Assembly (NCBI GenBank): GCA_964389205.1
Contig: CAYMDH010000008.1
Coordinates: forward strand, 1 to 64,000
Length of the DNA stretch: 64,000 nt
Direction: 5' to 3'
DNA from: Leptobacterium sp964389205
GTDB lineage: Bacteria > Bacteroidota > Bacteroidia > Flavobacteriales > Flavobacteriaceae
This document shows positions 36,530 through 45,056 of the stretch, piece by piece. The translations under genes were made by a program, and so were the position numbers. Position 1 is the first letter of the stretch. Each line of letters opens with the position of its first letter. A model generated the notes under the pieces. The model was not told the origin of the DNA, did no database searches, and saw only the letters and a program-made list of their open reading frames with translations.

Positions 36530-37285
36530 CTATAAACGTACTGGAATGCCATTTGTACGCAATTTTTCTTTTAAATCTTTTATTTCTATTTCTTTAAAAT
36601 GAAAAACACTTGCCGCCAATGCAGCATCTGCCTTTCCTTTTATAAATGTATCTTCAAAATGCTGTATGTTTCCAGCTCCTCCTGAAGCAATGACAGGAAT
36701 ATTAATTGTTGTAGAAAGCCTGGCTAAAGCATCGTTTGCAAATCCATTTTTAGTACCATCATTATCCATTGAAGTGAATAATATCTCTCCAGCTCCTCTT
36801 TCTGCTACTTCTTCAGCCCAAGAGAATAAATTTAATGATGTTGGTACTTTCCCTCCTACCAAATGAACAATCCAATCATTTTCAATTTTCTTTGCATCTA
36901 TGGCAACCACAATGCATTGAGATCCAAATTTGGCAACCAATTGATTAATTAAATCTGGATTTCTAACAGCAGAAGAGTTTATAGAAACTTTATCGGCTCC
37001 ACATTTCAATAGTATATCAACATCTTCAACAGAAGAAATCCCACCACCTACAGTAAAAGGGATATTCACTTTTTCTGCAACTCTTAAAACCAAGTCTGCC
37101 AATGTCTTTCTACGTTCTTCTGTAGCAGATATATCTAAAAAAACCAATTCATCTGCTCCATTATTGGCATAGATTTCGGCAAGTTCTACAGGATCTCCTG
37201 CATCACGTAAATCTACAAAATTAACCCCTTTAACAGTGCGTCCATTTTTAATATCTAAACATGGTATAATTCGTTTTGTCAACAT
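36530..37285 (-). CDS. hisF: Imidazole glycerol phosphate synthase, cyclase subunit
   Basis: A 251-residue TIM barrel. The standard start MLTKRIIPCLDIKNGRTVKG at 37285 is chosen over an upstream non-ATG start at 37300. The catalytic Asp pair is in CLDIKNG (residue 11) and VVAIDAKK; phosphate-binding GGG(I) and ASGGAG motifs are present. With HisH it makes imidazole glycerol phosphate and AICAR. It lies between hisA and hisIE in the operon. A 14-bp tandem duplication touches its upstream region. Confidence 0.93.
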   Translation of the reverse strand: MLTKRIIPCLDIKNGRTVKGVNFVDLRDAGDPVELAEIYANNGADELVFLDISATEERRKTLADLVLRVAEKVNIPFTVGGGISSVEDVDILLKCGADKVSINSSAVRNPDLINQLVAKFGSQCIVVAIDAKKIENDWIVHLVGGKVPTSLNLFSWAEEVAERGAGEILFTSMDNDGTKNGFANDALARLSTTINIPVIASGGAGNIQHFEDTFIKGKADAALAASVFHFKEIEIKDLKEKLRTNGIPVRL

Positions 37286-37286
37286 A

Positions 37287-37314
37287 TTTTTAAATTCCAA
37301 TTTTTAAATTCCAA
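37287..37314. repeat. 14-bp tandem duplication in the hisA-hisF gap
   Basis: TTTTTAAATTCCAA occurs twice in a row, just upstream of the hisF start codon on the minus strand. It looks like a slipped-strand duplication. No function is evident; it slightly lengthens the intergenic spacer. Confidence 0.7.
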
Positions 37315-37353
37315 CATTCAATACTTCGTACATCACACTTTTATCAAACTCTA

Positions 37354-38076
37354 TTATTTTAATATAAAATTTTCCAACTCTTTCAATTGAATTCTCCCTT
37401 CATATATTGCTTTGCCAATTATAGTACCCTCACACCCAATCTCAGCTAGTTTAGGTAATTCATCAAAGGTGGAGATTCCTCCAGAGGCAATTAATTTAAT
37501 ACTGCTTATTTCGGACAACATTTTTTTATACAAATCAAAAGCAGGGCCTTCTAACATTCCATCTTTGCTTATATCTGTACAAATAACATATTGCACTCCT
37601 TCTTTTTGATAAGAGCTGACAAAAGGAATCAGTTTTTTATCAGACTCTTCTTGCCAACCACTAATGGCTATTTTTTCATCAGTTGCATCTGCGCCTAAAA
37701 TAATTTTATCACTACCATATATTGCAAGCCAGTTTTTAAATGTTTCTGGCGATGTAACCGCTATGCTCCCACCTGTTATTTGTGAAGCTCCACTATTAAA
37801 AGCTATTTTTAGATCTTCATCAGATTTTAAGCCTCCGCCAAAATCAATTTTTAAATTTGTAGAAGAAGCAATTTTCTCCAGTATTTTATAATTTACAATA
37901 TGCTTGCTCTTTGCTCCATCCAAATCTACCAAATGCAAATGTTGAATTCCGTGATCTTCAAATTCTTTTGCAACCTCTAATGGGTTTTCATTATATATTT
38001 TTTTTGTGCTATAATCACCTTTTGACAAACGTACACATTTGCCGTCTATAATATCAATTGCTGGTATAATTCTCAT
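37354..38076 (-). CDS. hisA: 1-(5-phosphoribosyl)-5-[(5-phosphoribosylamino)methylideneamino]imidazole-4-carboxamide isomerase
   Basis: A 240-residue TIM barrel catalysing the ring-opening isomerisation (step 4). The catalytic Asp8 is in IIPAIDIIDGKCVRLSKGD and the second acidic residue lies in CTDISKDG; phosphate-binding GGG and ASGGIST motifs occur. It lies between the cupin gene and hisF. Confidence 0.93.
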   Translation of the reverse strand: MRIIPAIDIIDGKCVRLSKGDYSTKKIYNENPLEVAKEFEDHGIQHLHLVDLDGAKSKHIVNYKILEKIASSTNLKIDFGGGLKSDEDLKIAFNSGASQITGGSIAVTSPETFKNWLAIYGSDKIILGADATDEKIAISGWQEESDKKLIPFVSSYQKEGVQYVICTDISKDGMLEGPAFDLYKKMLSEISSIKLIASGGISTFDELPKLAEIGCEGTIIGKAIYEGRIQLKELENFILK

Positions 38077-38103
38077 TTCGTAATCTAATCCTTTTTATAT
38101 TTT

Positions 38104-38427
38104 CTATTCGTCACCTTCCACATCATTGTCTTTTGTTTCAAAGCATAAAATAGTGGTGCGAACATTTGAACGTGTTCTATGAAGTATGTTTTTTGGAACT
38201 TTGATCATTTGCCCATCTGTAAGGGTTTCGGTTTTTCCTTCAAAATCAACAAATAACTCCCCTTTAATTACATAAAAAAATTCATCACTTTTAGTGTGCT
38301 TATGCCAAAAAAAATCTTTTTCTAAAACACTAATACGCACTACATGATCATTAATATCACTTACAGGAAAGTTTTTCCATTTTTCAGTTATTCCCTTTGT
38401 AAGCTCTATAGTATCTAATTTCTCCAT
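38104..38427 (-). CDS. Cupin-domain protein inside the his operon
   Basis: A 107-residue single-cupin protein: HKHTKSDEFFYVIKGEL (about residues 42-58) is cupin motif 1 with its metal ligands, and MIKVPKNILHRTRS (about 74-87) holds the motif-2 His. It may bind a metal and a small molecule. It lies 1 bp after the hisH stop and 27 bp before hisA, so it is co-transcribed with histidine genes; a role in the pathway is not known to me. It could be a passenger gene. Confidence 0.8.
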   Translation of the reverse strand: MEKLDTIELTKGITEKWKNFPVSDINDHVVRISVLEKDFFWHKHTKSDEFFYVIKGELFVDFEGKTETLTDGQMIKVPKNILHRTRSNVRTTILCFETKDNDVEGDE

Positions 38428-38428
38428 T

Positions 38429-39010
38429 TTATAATTCTAGAAAATTCTTTAAAATTTGAGCTCCGGCAGTACTACTTTTTTCTGGGTGAAATTGCACTCC
38501 GTAAAAGTTGTCTTTTTGCAATGCCGAAGAGTATATTGTGTCATAACTAGTACGAGCAATTGTATTATTGCTTATTGGAGCATAAAAACTATGTACTAAA
38601 TACATATATTCATTTTCATCCACACCTTTAAAGAGAGAGGAATCTAATGTTGTTATTTGATTCCATCCAATTTGTGGGACTTTTAAAGCATTAGAAAATT
38701 TAACTACATCTACGTCATAAATACCTAATCCTTTAGTTGAACCTTCTTCAGAATAATTACACATTAATTGCATTCCTAAACAAATGCCTAACACAGGTTG
38801 TTTTAAAGTTGGAATAAGCGTATCCAATCCTGTCTTTTTTAATTTATTCATAGCACTACTCGCTTCTCCCACACCTGGAAAAATAACCTTATCGGCCGTG
38901 CTAATCTCTTCAGGATCACTACTTAATACTGCATTATACCCTAATCTTTGAATCGCAAAAATAATGCTTTGTATATTCCCTGCTCCATAATCTATGATAA
39001 CAATCTTCAT
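38429..39010 (-). CDS. hisH: Imidazole glycerol phosphate synthase, glutamine amidotransferase subunit
   Basis: A 193-residue class I glutamine amidotransferase. The nucleophile Cys lies in LGICLGMQ, and the His-Glu pair is in FHPEKSS near the C-terminus. The start MKIVIIDYGAGNIQSI is typical. It supplies ammonia to HisF. It is 11 bp downstream of hisB. Confidence 0.93.
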   Translation of the reverse strand: MKIVIIDYGAGNIQSIIFAIQRLGYNAVLSSDPEEISTADKVIFPGVGEASSAMNKLKKTGLDTLIPTLKQPVLGICLGMQLMCNYSEEGSTKGLGIYDVDVVKFSNALKVPQIGWNQITTLDSSLFKGVDENEYMYLVHSFYAPISNNTIARTSYDTIYSSALQKDNFYGVQFHPEKSSTAGAQILKNFLEL

Positions 39011-39021
39011 TATATAACTTC

Positions 39022-40155
39022 TTATAACATTCCCTTAGTTGAGGGTAAAATTAATTTCTCTGTATCTCTTTTTACAGCTGCTTTTATTGCTTTTGCAAAG
39101 GTTTTAAAAATAGCTTCAATTTTATGATGCTCGTTGGTTCCTTCTGCTTTTACATTAAGGTTCGCTTTTGCTCCATCTGTAAACGATTTAAAGAAATGAA
39201 AAAACATTTCTGTGGGCATCTCTCCTATTTTTTCACGTTTAAAATCTGCTTCCCACACTAACCAATTTCTTCCTCCAAAATCTATAGCTACATTGGCCAG
39301 GCAATCATCCATTGGAAGGCAAAAACCATAACGTTCTATCCCTAATTTATTCCCTAAAGCTTTATTAAAAACTTCCCCCAAAGCTATAGCTGTATCTTCA
39401 ATAGTATGATGTTCATCAACTTCTAGATCGCCAATTACTTTAATCTTCAAATCCATTTGACCATGTCGTGCTAATTGGTCTAACATATGATCAAAAAAAG
39501 CAAGCCCAGTTTTAATATCACTTTTTCCGGTACCGTCAAGATTTAAATCAATATCAATATCGGTTTCATTCGTTTTTCTTTTAATGCTTGCCGTTCTGTT
39601 TTCTAGTTTTAAAAACTCATAAATTCGTTGCCAATCATTCGATTCTAATGCAATATGAGTATCTAGATCATTTCGTTGAACAGTGATTTCGTCTGTCCCA
39701 AGATGTGTTTCATCATTGATATAAATTCCTTTAGCTCCAAGGTTTTTTGCCAATTCAATATCAGTAAGTCTATCGCCTATTACAAACGATTTTTCTAAAT
39801 CATATGCCTCTGAAAAATATTTAGTAAGCAAACCTGTGTTAGGTTTTCTTGTAGGTGCATTGTCTTTTGCAAAGGTTCTGTCTATAAACTCTTCTTCAAA
39901 AACGACACCTTCATTTTTAAAAGTATTAACGATTAATTTATGAACTGGCCAAAATGTATTTTCAGGAAAAATTTCAGTCCCTAGACCATCTTGATTGGTT
40001 ATCATCACCAATTCATAATCTAATTCGGTTGCAATTTTACTTAAATACGAAATCGCTTTCGGATAAAAAACTAATTTATCAAACGCATCAATTTGCTCAT
40101 CTGTAGTTTCTTTTATTATAGTTCCGTCTCTGTCAATAAATAAAACTCGTTTCAT
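39022..40155 (-). CDS. hisB: Bifunctional histidinol-phosphatase / imidazole glycerol phosphate dehydratase
   Basis: A 377-residue fusion. The N-terminal HAD phosphatase (about 1-170) starts FIDRDGTIIKE with the catalytic Asp pair, followed by MITNQDGLGTE. The C-terminal dehydratase (about 185-377) shows DHMLDQLARHGQ, the metal-binding DEHHTIEDTAIALGE and EGTNEHHKIEAIFK. It performs steps 6 and 8 of the pathway. A 56-bp gap separates it from hisC. Confidence 0.93.
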   Translation of the reverse strand: MKRVLFIDRDGTIIKETTDEQIDAFDKLVFYPKAISYLSKIATELDYELVMITNQDGLGTEIFPENTFWPVHKLIVNTFKNEGVVFEEEFIDRTFAKDNAPTRKPNTGLLTKYFSEAYDLEKSFVIGDRLTDIELAKNLGAKGIYINDETHLGTDEITVQRNDLDTHIALESNDWQRIYEFLKLENRTASIKRKTNETDIDIDLNLDGTGKSDIKTGLAFFDHMLDQLARHGQMDLKIKVIGDLEVDEHHTIEDTAIALGEVFNKALGNKLGIERYGFCLPMDDCLANVAIDFGGRNWLVWEADFKREKIGEMPTEMFFHFFKSFTDGAKANLNVKAEGTNEHHKIEAIFKTFAKAIKAAVKRDTEKLILPSTKGML

Positions 40156-40211
40156 GTATTTATTTTTATTGCTTTTTACTATCTCACTTAATCTTTAATC
40201 ATGTCGATTAA

Positions 40212-41258
40212 TCAACTTAGTTCTTTAAGTGCCTCGATCAATTTTTTATTTTCTATAGTTGTACCAATGGTAAAACGCAAGGTATTCTCACATAATGGTT
40301 GTGAACTTCTATTTCGTATTACAACTCCTCGTGTTATTAATTCTTGATATGTTTTAGCTGCCTTATCTACTTTTACCAATATAAAATTTGCATCAGAAGG
40401 ATAAATTTCTCTGATAAAATGAATTTTTTCTAACTGAGAGATTACGGTTTTCTTTTCTCTCAATATGTTTGTTATCTCATCTTCTATAGTTTGTTGGTCT
40501 ATCACACGTGCTAGAGCTCGTTCTTGCGATAATTTATTCACATTATAAGGAGGCTTGATTTTATTTAAAATGGTTATTATTTCTTCTGACGCATAACATA
40601 CACCTACTCTAATGCCTGCAACACCATATGCTTTAGATAATGTTTGTGTAACAATAAGATTAGGATATTCATCCAATCTAGTAAGCCAACTATCTTCTTC
40701 TGAAAAATCTATATAAGCTTCATCTATAACTACCAAACCATCAAAAGATGAAAGGAGTTTTATTATAGCATCTGATGAAAATGAGTTTCCGGTAGGATTA
40801 TTAGGAGAACATAAGAATAATAATTTTGTGTTTTTGTCTGATGCCTTTATAATACTCTCTATAGCAGGTTCAAAAGCTGAAGTAAGGTTTATTTTTCGAT
40901 TTTCTATATTGTTCGTATTGGCTAATACTCCATACATTCCATACGTTGGTGGTAATGTAATTATATTATCTAAAGAAGGCTCACAAAAGACTCTAAATAT
41001 AAGATCCAATACTTCATCACTTCCATTCCCCAATAATATTTGAGAATCTCGCACCATCTTAATTTTAGCCAGCTCTTGTTTTAAATCTCTTTGTTGTGGA
41101 TCTGGGTACCTATTTACTCCGTTTTCAAATGGATTTTCATTTGCATCTAGAAATACCATATCACTACTTGCATCCTTATATTCATCTCTCGCAGATGAAT
41201 ATGGTTGCAATTCTAAGATATTTGGCCGAACAAAAGAAGTGAGATTAAAATCTTTCAT
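40212..41258 (-). CDS. hisC: Histidinol-phosphate aminotransferase
   Basis: A 348-residue class I/II PLP aminotransferase, transferring the amino group from glutamate to imidazole acetol phosphate. The PLP Lys lies in TQTLSKAYGVAG, and the substrate region shows SPNNPTGN and IDEAYIDFS. The LDANENPFENGVNRYPDPQ stretch near the start is characteristic. It starts 4 bp after hisD. Confidence 0.92.
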   Translation of the reverse strand: MKDFNLTSFVRPNILELQPYSSARDEYKDASSDMVFLDANENPFENGVNRYPDPQQRDLKQELAKIKMVRDSQILLGNGSDEVLDLIFRVFCEPSLDNIITLPPTYGMYGVLANTNNIENRKINLTSAFEPAIESIIKASDKNTKLLFLCSPNNPTGNSFSSDAIIKLLSSFDGLVVIDEAYIDFSEEDSWLTRLDEYPNLIVTQTLSKAYGVAGIRVGVCYASEEIITILNKIKPPYNVNKLSQERALARVIDQQTIEDEITNILREKKTVISQLEKIHFIREIYPSDANFILVKVDKAAKTYQELITRGVVIRNRSSQPLCENTLRFTIGTTIENKKLIEALKELS

Positions 41259-41261
41259 ATT

Positions 41262-42548
41262 CTATTTCTTTAATGCATTTAATCGTAAACTTACTGCGTT
41301 TTTATGTGCTTGTAATCCTTCTGCTTCAGCCATTACTTCTATGGCTTCTCCTATATTTAAAATACCTTGTTCTGATATATGTTGAAAAGTAATAGATTTC
41401 ATAAAACTATCGAGATTAACTCCACTATACTGTTTTGCATATCCGTTGGTAGGTAATGTATGATTTGTTCCCGAAGCATAGTCACCTGCACTCTCTGGAG
41501 TATAATTCCCTATAAAAACAGATCCGGCATTGGCCACATTGTCTATATAAAAATTAGTGTCACTGGTACAAATGATAAAGTGTTCTGGGCCATATTCATT
41601 GATTAAGTCTAAAGCAATTTGATCATTCTCTACATAAATTAATTTAGAGTTTTCTATTGCAACTGCAGCAATTTCTTTTCTTGGTAATATTGCAAGTTGT
41701 TTTTCTATAGCTACTTCTACAGCCTCAATTAATTTCTTTGAAGTACTTACTAAAAGTACTTGGCTATCTTTTCCGTGCTCTGCTTGAGATAAAAGATCTG
41801 AAGCCACAAAAGAAGCATCAGCAGTATCATCTGCTACTACTAATAATTCACTGGGCCCTGCGGGCATATCAATCGCAACTCCATATTTGGTAGACAACTG
41901 TTTGGCTACAGTAACAAATTGATTTCCAGGGCCAAAAATTTTATACACATTTGGAATGCTTTCTGTTCCAAAAGTCATTCCTGCAATGGCTTGAATTCCT
42001 CCTGCTTTAAATATTTGTGTAATACCACAAAGTGATGCAGTATATAGAATAGTTTGGTCTATCTTTCCTTTTATATTTGGAGGTGTACATAAAACTATTT
42101 CTTTACAACCAGCAATAGCAGCAGGAATAGCTAACATCAAGATAGTTGAAAAAAGTGGAGCAGTACCTCCAGGAATATATAATCCAACTTTTTGAATTGG
42201 GCGTTTTTCCTGCCAACAAGTAACACCATTAACAGTTTCAACCTCTACCTTTAAGGTTTGTTGTGCTTTATGAAATTTTTCTATATTCGTTTTAGCTAAT
42301 TGTATTGCTTCTTTTAATTTATTAGAAACTAGTACATCTGCTTCCGCTATTTCTTTTGAAGTAACTAATAAAGAGTTTAATGACACTCCATCAAATTTTT
42401 TAGTATAATTATGGATAGCTACATCTCCTTCTTTCTTAACATTATTAAAAATCTCTAATACAGTAGTTTCTATATCAGCTACTGTTTGTGTAGGACGCTT
42501 AAGCAATGTAGACCATTCTTCAATATTAGGATTGTATATCTTATTCAT
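41262..42548 (-). CDS. hisD: Histidinol dehydrogenase
   Basis: A 428-residue enzyme performing the last two oxidations to histidine with NAD+. Typical blocks: GLYIPGGTAPLFSTILMLA near 127-145, KIFGPGNQFVTVAKQ near 203, DMPAGPSELLVVAD near 226-239, the zinc-ligand region LLSQAEHGKDSQV near 254-266 and EHFIIC. The order G-(GNAT)-D-C-B-H-(cupin)-A-F-IE is the usual Bacteroidota operon with two extra genes. Confidence 0.94.
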   Translation of the reverse strand: MNKIYNPNIEEWSTLLKRPTQTVADIETTVLEIFNNVKKEGDVAIHNYTKKFDGVSLNSLLVTSKEIAEADVLVSNKLKEAIQLAKTNIEKFHKAQQTLKVEVETVNGVTCWQEKRPIQKVGLYIPGGTAPLFSTILMLAIPAAIAGCKEIVLCTPPNIKGKIDQTILYTASLCGITQIFKAGGIQAIAGMTFGTESIPNVYKIFGPGNQFVTVAKQLSTKYGVAIDMPAGPSELLVVADDTADASFVASDLLSQAEHGKDSQVLLVSTSKKLIEAVEVAIEKQLAILPRKEIAAVAIENSKLIYVENDQIALDLINEYGPEHFIICTSDTNFYIDNVANAGSVFIGNYTPESAGDYASGTNHTLPTNGYAKQYSGVNLDSFMKSITFQHISEQGILNIGEAIEVMAEAEGLQAHKNAVSLRLNALKK

Positions 42549-42550
42549 TA

Positions 42551-42971
42551 TTAAAATTTCTTTTGAAAATGATATCCTACGATTTCATAATCTTGGTTTT
42601 TCCAAAATCTTTGACTAGCTTCACTATTCAAAATAACAATTTAATTCTGCTGCGTTGCACCCTATAGATTTTGCATATTGCTGAATCCATTTTGTCAACA
42701 ATTTACCTATTCCTTTATTTCTATAGCCTGGCAGTAAGCAAACATTATCTAATTCAATATGTTTTCCTATATAATATTTCACTAAAATCCATATTCCAGA
42801 AATACCAATAAGCTTTTCTTCATCATATATTCCCACACATTTATATCCGTTCAGAAGCATTTTATCTAAACGTTCACTCAATGTTTGAGTAGGAATTTCT
42901 GGATTCAGTTTTTCCAATAAAGGAATAATTGATTTTATATTTTTATTTTTTACAAACTCAATCAAATACAT
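42551..42971 (-). pseudogene. GNAT acetyltransferase in the his operon, frameshifted near its end
   Basis: The first frame (42971-42624) encodes 115 residues of a GNAT fold: the acetyl-CoA loop LLPGYRNKGIGKLL (near residue 79-92) is intact, ending AELNCYFE. The rest of the fold continues in another frame as NSEASQRFWKNQDYEIVGYHF to a stop at 42551. Removing one base near 42630 would restore a 139-residue protein. It lies between hisG and hisD and shares one base with the hisG stop. Its role in histidine metabolism is unknown; the truncated product lacks the last strands and may be inactive. Confidence 0.7.
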
Positions 42972-43828
42972 TACAATACCATTTTCTCAATAGGGCAAAC
43001 TAAAATCCCTTCTGCTCCATTTGCTTTCAATTCGTCTATTACTTCCCAAAAAGCTTTTTCATCAATAACAGAATGTAAAGAACTCCAACCTTCTTCTGCT
43101 AATGGAAGTACTGTTGGGCTTTTTAATACAGGAAGAATTTTGCTAATAGCATCTATTTTATCATTAGGAGCATTTAACAATATATATTTTGATTTACGAG
43201 CTCTTAGAACAGATTGTATCCTAAATCTCAATTTATCAAGAATACGTTGTTTTTCTTCAGATATTAAAGGAGATACAGCCAATACTGCCTCACTCTTTAA
43301 AAGCTCATCTACTTCTTTAAGATTATTTTTAAATAGTGTGCTACCACTAGATACAATATCAACAATGCCATCTGCAAGCCCAATATTAGGAGCTATTTCA
43401 ACAGAACCATTTATTATATGTAAATCTGCATTAATCCCTTTAGCTTCTATATATTGTCTAACCGTATTAGGATAAGAAGTAGCAATTTTTTTTCCATTTA
43501 AATCTTGAATAGAAGTATAGTTAAACGATTTAGGTACAGCAAGCGATACCCTACACTTAGAAAATCCTAATTTTTCAGCTGTAGTGATATCTTTTCCTTT
43601 TTCTACGAGTAAATTATCTCCAAGAATGGCAATATCAACAACACCATCTTTTAAATACTGTGGGATATCTCCATTGCGCAAATACAAAACCTCCATAGGA
43701 AAATTTCTAGCAGAAGCCTTTAATTGATCTTTTCCATTATCTATTGATATCCCACAATCTTTAAGGAGTTTTAAAGAATCTTGATTTAACCTTCCAGATT
43801 TTTGAATCGCAATTTTAATTTTAGTCAT
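42971..43828 (-). CDS. hisG: ATP phosphoribosyltransferase (long form)
   Basis: A 285-residue enzyme for the committed step, joining ATP and PRPP. The length shows the long form with a C-terminal ACT-like regulatory domain (about 210-285), which acts without HisZ and is usually feedback-inhibited by histidine. Conserved pieces: IAIQKSGRLNQDS at the start, the VDIAILGDNLL block, and the GIVDIVSSGSTL PRPP-binding loop. It is the first gene after the attenuator. Confidence 0.93.
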   Translation of the reverse strand: MTKIKIAIQKSGRLNQDSLKLLKDCGISIDNGKDQLKASARNFPMEVLYLRNGDIPQYLKDGVVDIAILGDNLLVEKGKDITTAEKLGFSKCRVSLAVPKSFNYTSIQDLNGKKIATSYPNTVRQYIEAKGINADLHIINGSVEIAPNIGLADGIVDIVSSGSTLFKNNLKEVDELLKSEAVLAVSPLISEEKQRILDKLRFRIQSVLRARKSKYILLNAPNDKIDAISKILPVLKSPTVLPLAEEGWSSLHSVIDEKAFWEVIDELKANGAEGILVCPIEKMVL

Positions 43829-43865
43829 TTTTCTTTAATTACTGTTTAATAGCTCTAAAGCAAAT

Positions 43866-43899
43866 AAAAAAACCCGCTTGAAACTACTCAAACGGGTTT
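43866..43899 (-). terminator. His operon attenuator terminator
   Basis: On the minus strand an AAACCCG / CGGGTTT stem extended by TTGA / TCAA (one mismatch between) is followed by a T-run, between the leader peptide and hisG. It is positioned as an attenuator: read-through would be needed for hisG expression. Confidence 0.8.
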
Positions 43900-43930
43900 A
43901 TAAATATGTTTTTTTTATCACATACCGATC

Positions 43931-43972
43931 TCACCTCGCCTGAGCGAAAAAATGAAAATGATGATGTGACAT
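43931..43972 (-). CDS. hisL: His leader peptide
   Basis: A 13-residue ORF, MSHHHFHFFAQAR, with four His and three Phe codons, ending TGA 32 bp ahead of the attenuator terminator. It lies about 25 bp downstream of the predicted transcription start. When charged tRNA-His is scarce, ribosome stalling at the CAT codons should favour an alternative RNA fold. UCACAU in the leader can pair with AUGUGA just before the terminator, a possible part of this switch. It is too short for standard gene callers. Confidence 0.82.
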   Translation of the reverse strand: MSHHHFHFFAQAR

Positions 43973-44003
43973 ATTGTAAGTCATTATTAATTATTTACGA
44001 GTG

Positions 44004-44036
44004 CAAATTTAATAGAATTTAGAACTTTATCCCAAA
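44004..44036 (-). promoter_or_regulatory. Promoter of the histidine operon
   Basis: On the minus strand TTTG (44036-44033), a 21-bp spacer and TAAATTTG (44011-44004), a perfect TAnnTTTG element. The transcript would start shortly before the leader peptide ATG at 43972. The gene-free stretch 43829-44170 thus contains promoter, leader peptide and attenuator. Confidence 0.7.
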
Positions 44037-44170
44037 TAATACTGCAGTTTTTAACATTTATATTATAAAAGAGTAGATTGCATAACAACTAACATCTTAA
44101 TTTTTAATCGTTTATAATTTGTACTTATCAAAGTAATTTCTATTTTTATTAACAGAAATAAATTAATTCC

Positions 44171-45046
44171 ATGAAAAATTTTTTAATTGCCCTTACTATA
44201 TTTTTTATGTGGTCTGTGTTTGGGATATGGTTTTATAGTTGTCAAGTTAAGCACTTATGCCATCAAACAAATGTAAATTCTTCAGACACAACCACTGTAG
44301 ATTCAATTATAGATACAGTAAAAGTAGAACCTCCAAAGAATATAGATTCTATTATTACAATAAAAGATAATACTATAAATGACTTATTAATTCATTTTAA
44401 AACAGATAGTATTACTTATCCAAGCACCATAGATTCTATTTATGGAGCGTTTTTTAAATATTTAAATAATCATCAAAACGAAGAATTAGTAGTTACAGGT
44501 TTAAATACTCCTGAAGAAGATATTGATTTAGGTATTAAGAGAGCAGAAATGTTTAAAAAAGGATTGGTGGCTTTTGGTATTAATGAAAACAGAATAACAA
44601 CTGAAGGCCAAACAAAATCTTTTGATTTTGTAAACACTAGTTATAAAAACGGAATTCTTTATGATTATAAGACCATAACTAAAGAGAGAAGAACTGAAAT
44701 CGAAAAGAATATTGTCAGTAAAATTCTCTATGCTAGTTTCGCTTCAAAAGAGTTTCAACCGGATAATACGTTAAAGGCATATGCTTATGAACTCAAAGAG
44801 TACCTAGAAAAATATCCTGAAAAGAATATAGAAATTATTGGTCATACAGATAATGTAGGTGATGCTGATGCCAATCTATGGATTGGACAACAAAGAGCTA
44901 ATAATGTGAAAAAATATTTAATTTCACAAGGAATATCAAGTAGTAAAATTATTTCAACATCAAAAGGAGAATCATCTCCTTTTGAAAGTAATGCAACTAA
45001 AGCCGGCCGTAAAAAAAATAGAAGAATAGAAATTAACATCAATTAA
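44171..45046 (+). CDS. OmpA-family protein with tandem OmpA-like domains
   Basis: A 291-residue protein with an N-terminal membrane anchor or signal (residues 1-24, FLIALTIFFMWSVFGIWF). Two OmpA-like modules follow: a degenerate one (about 75-150, IDSIYGAFFKYLNNHQNEEL and AEMFKKGLVAFGINENRI) and a canonical one (about 215-290, EIIGHTDNVGDADANLWIG, then RANNVKKYLISQGIS and GRKKNRRIEI). OmpA domains bind peptidoglycan, so it probably links the envelope to the cell wall. It is followed 10 bp later by the helix-hairpin-helix protein gene on the same strand, suggesting an operon. Confidence 0.82.
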   Translation: MKNFLIALTIFFMWSVFGIWFYSCQVKHLCHQTNVNSSDTTTVDSIIDTVKVEPPKNIDSIITIKDNTINDLLIHFKTDSITYPSTIDSIYGAFFKYLNNHQNEELVVTGLNTPEEDIDLGIKRAEMFKKGLVAFGINENRITTEGQTKSFDFVNTSYKNGILYDYKTITKERRTEIEKNIVSKILYASFASKEFQPDNTLKAYAYELKEYLEKYPEKNIEIIGHTDNVGDADANLWIGQQRANNVKKYLISQGISSSKIISTSKGESSPFESNATKAGRKKNRRIEININ

Positions 45047-45056
45047 TAAAAAAATT

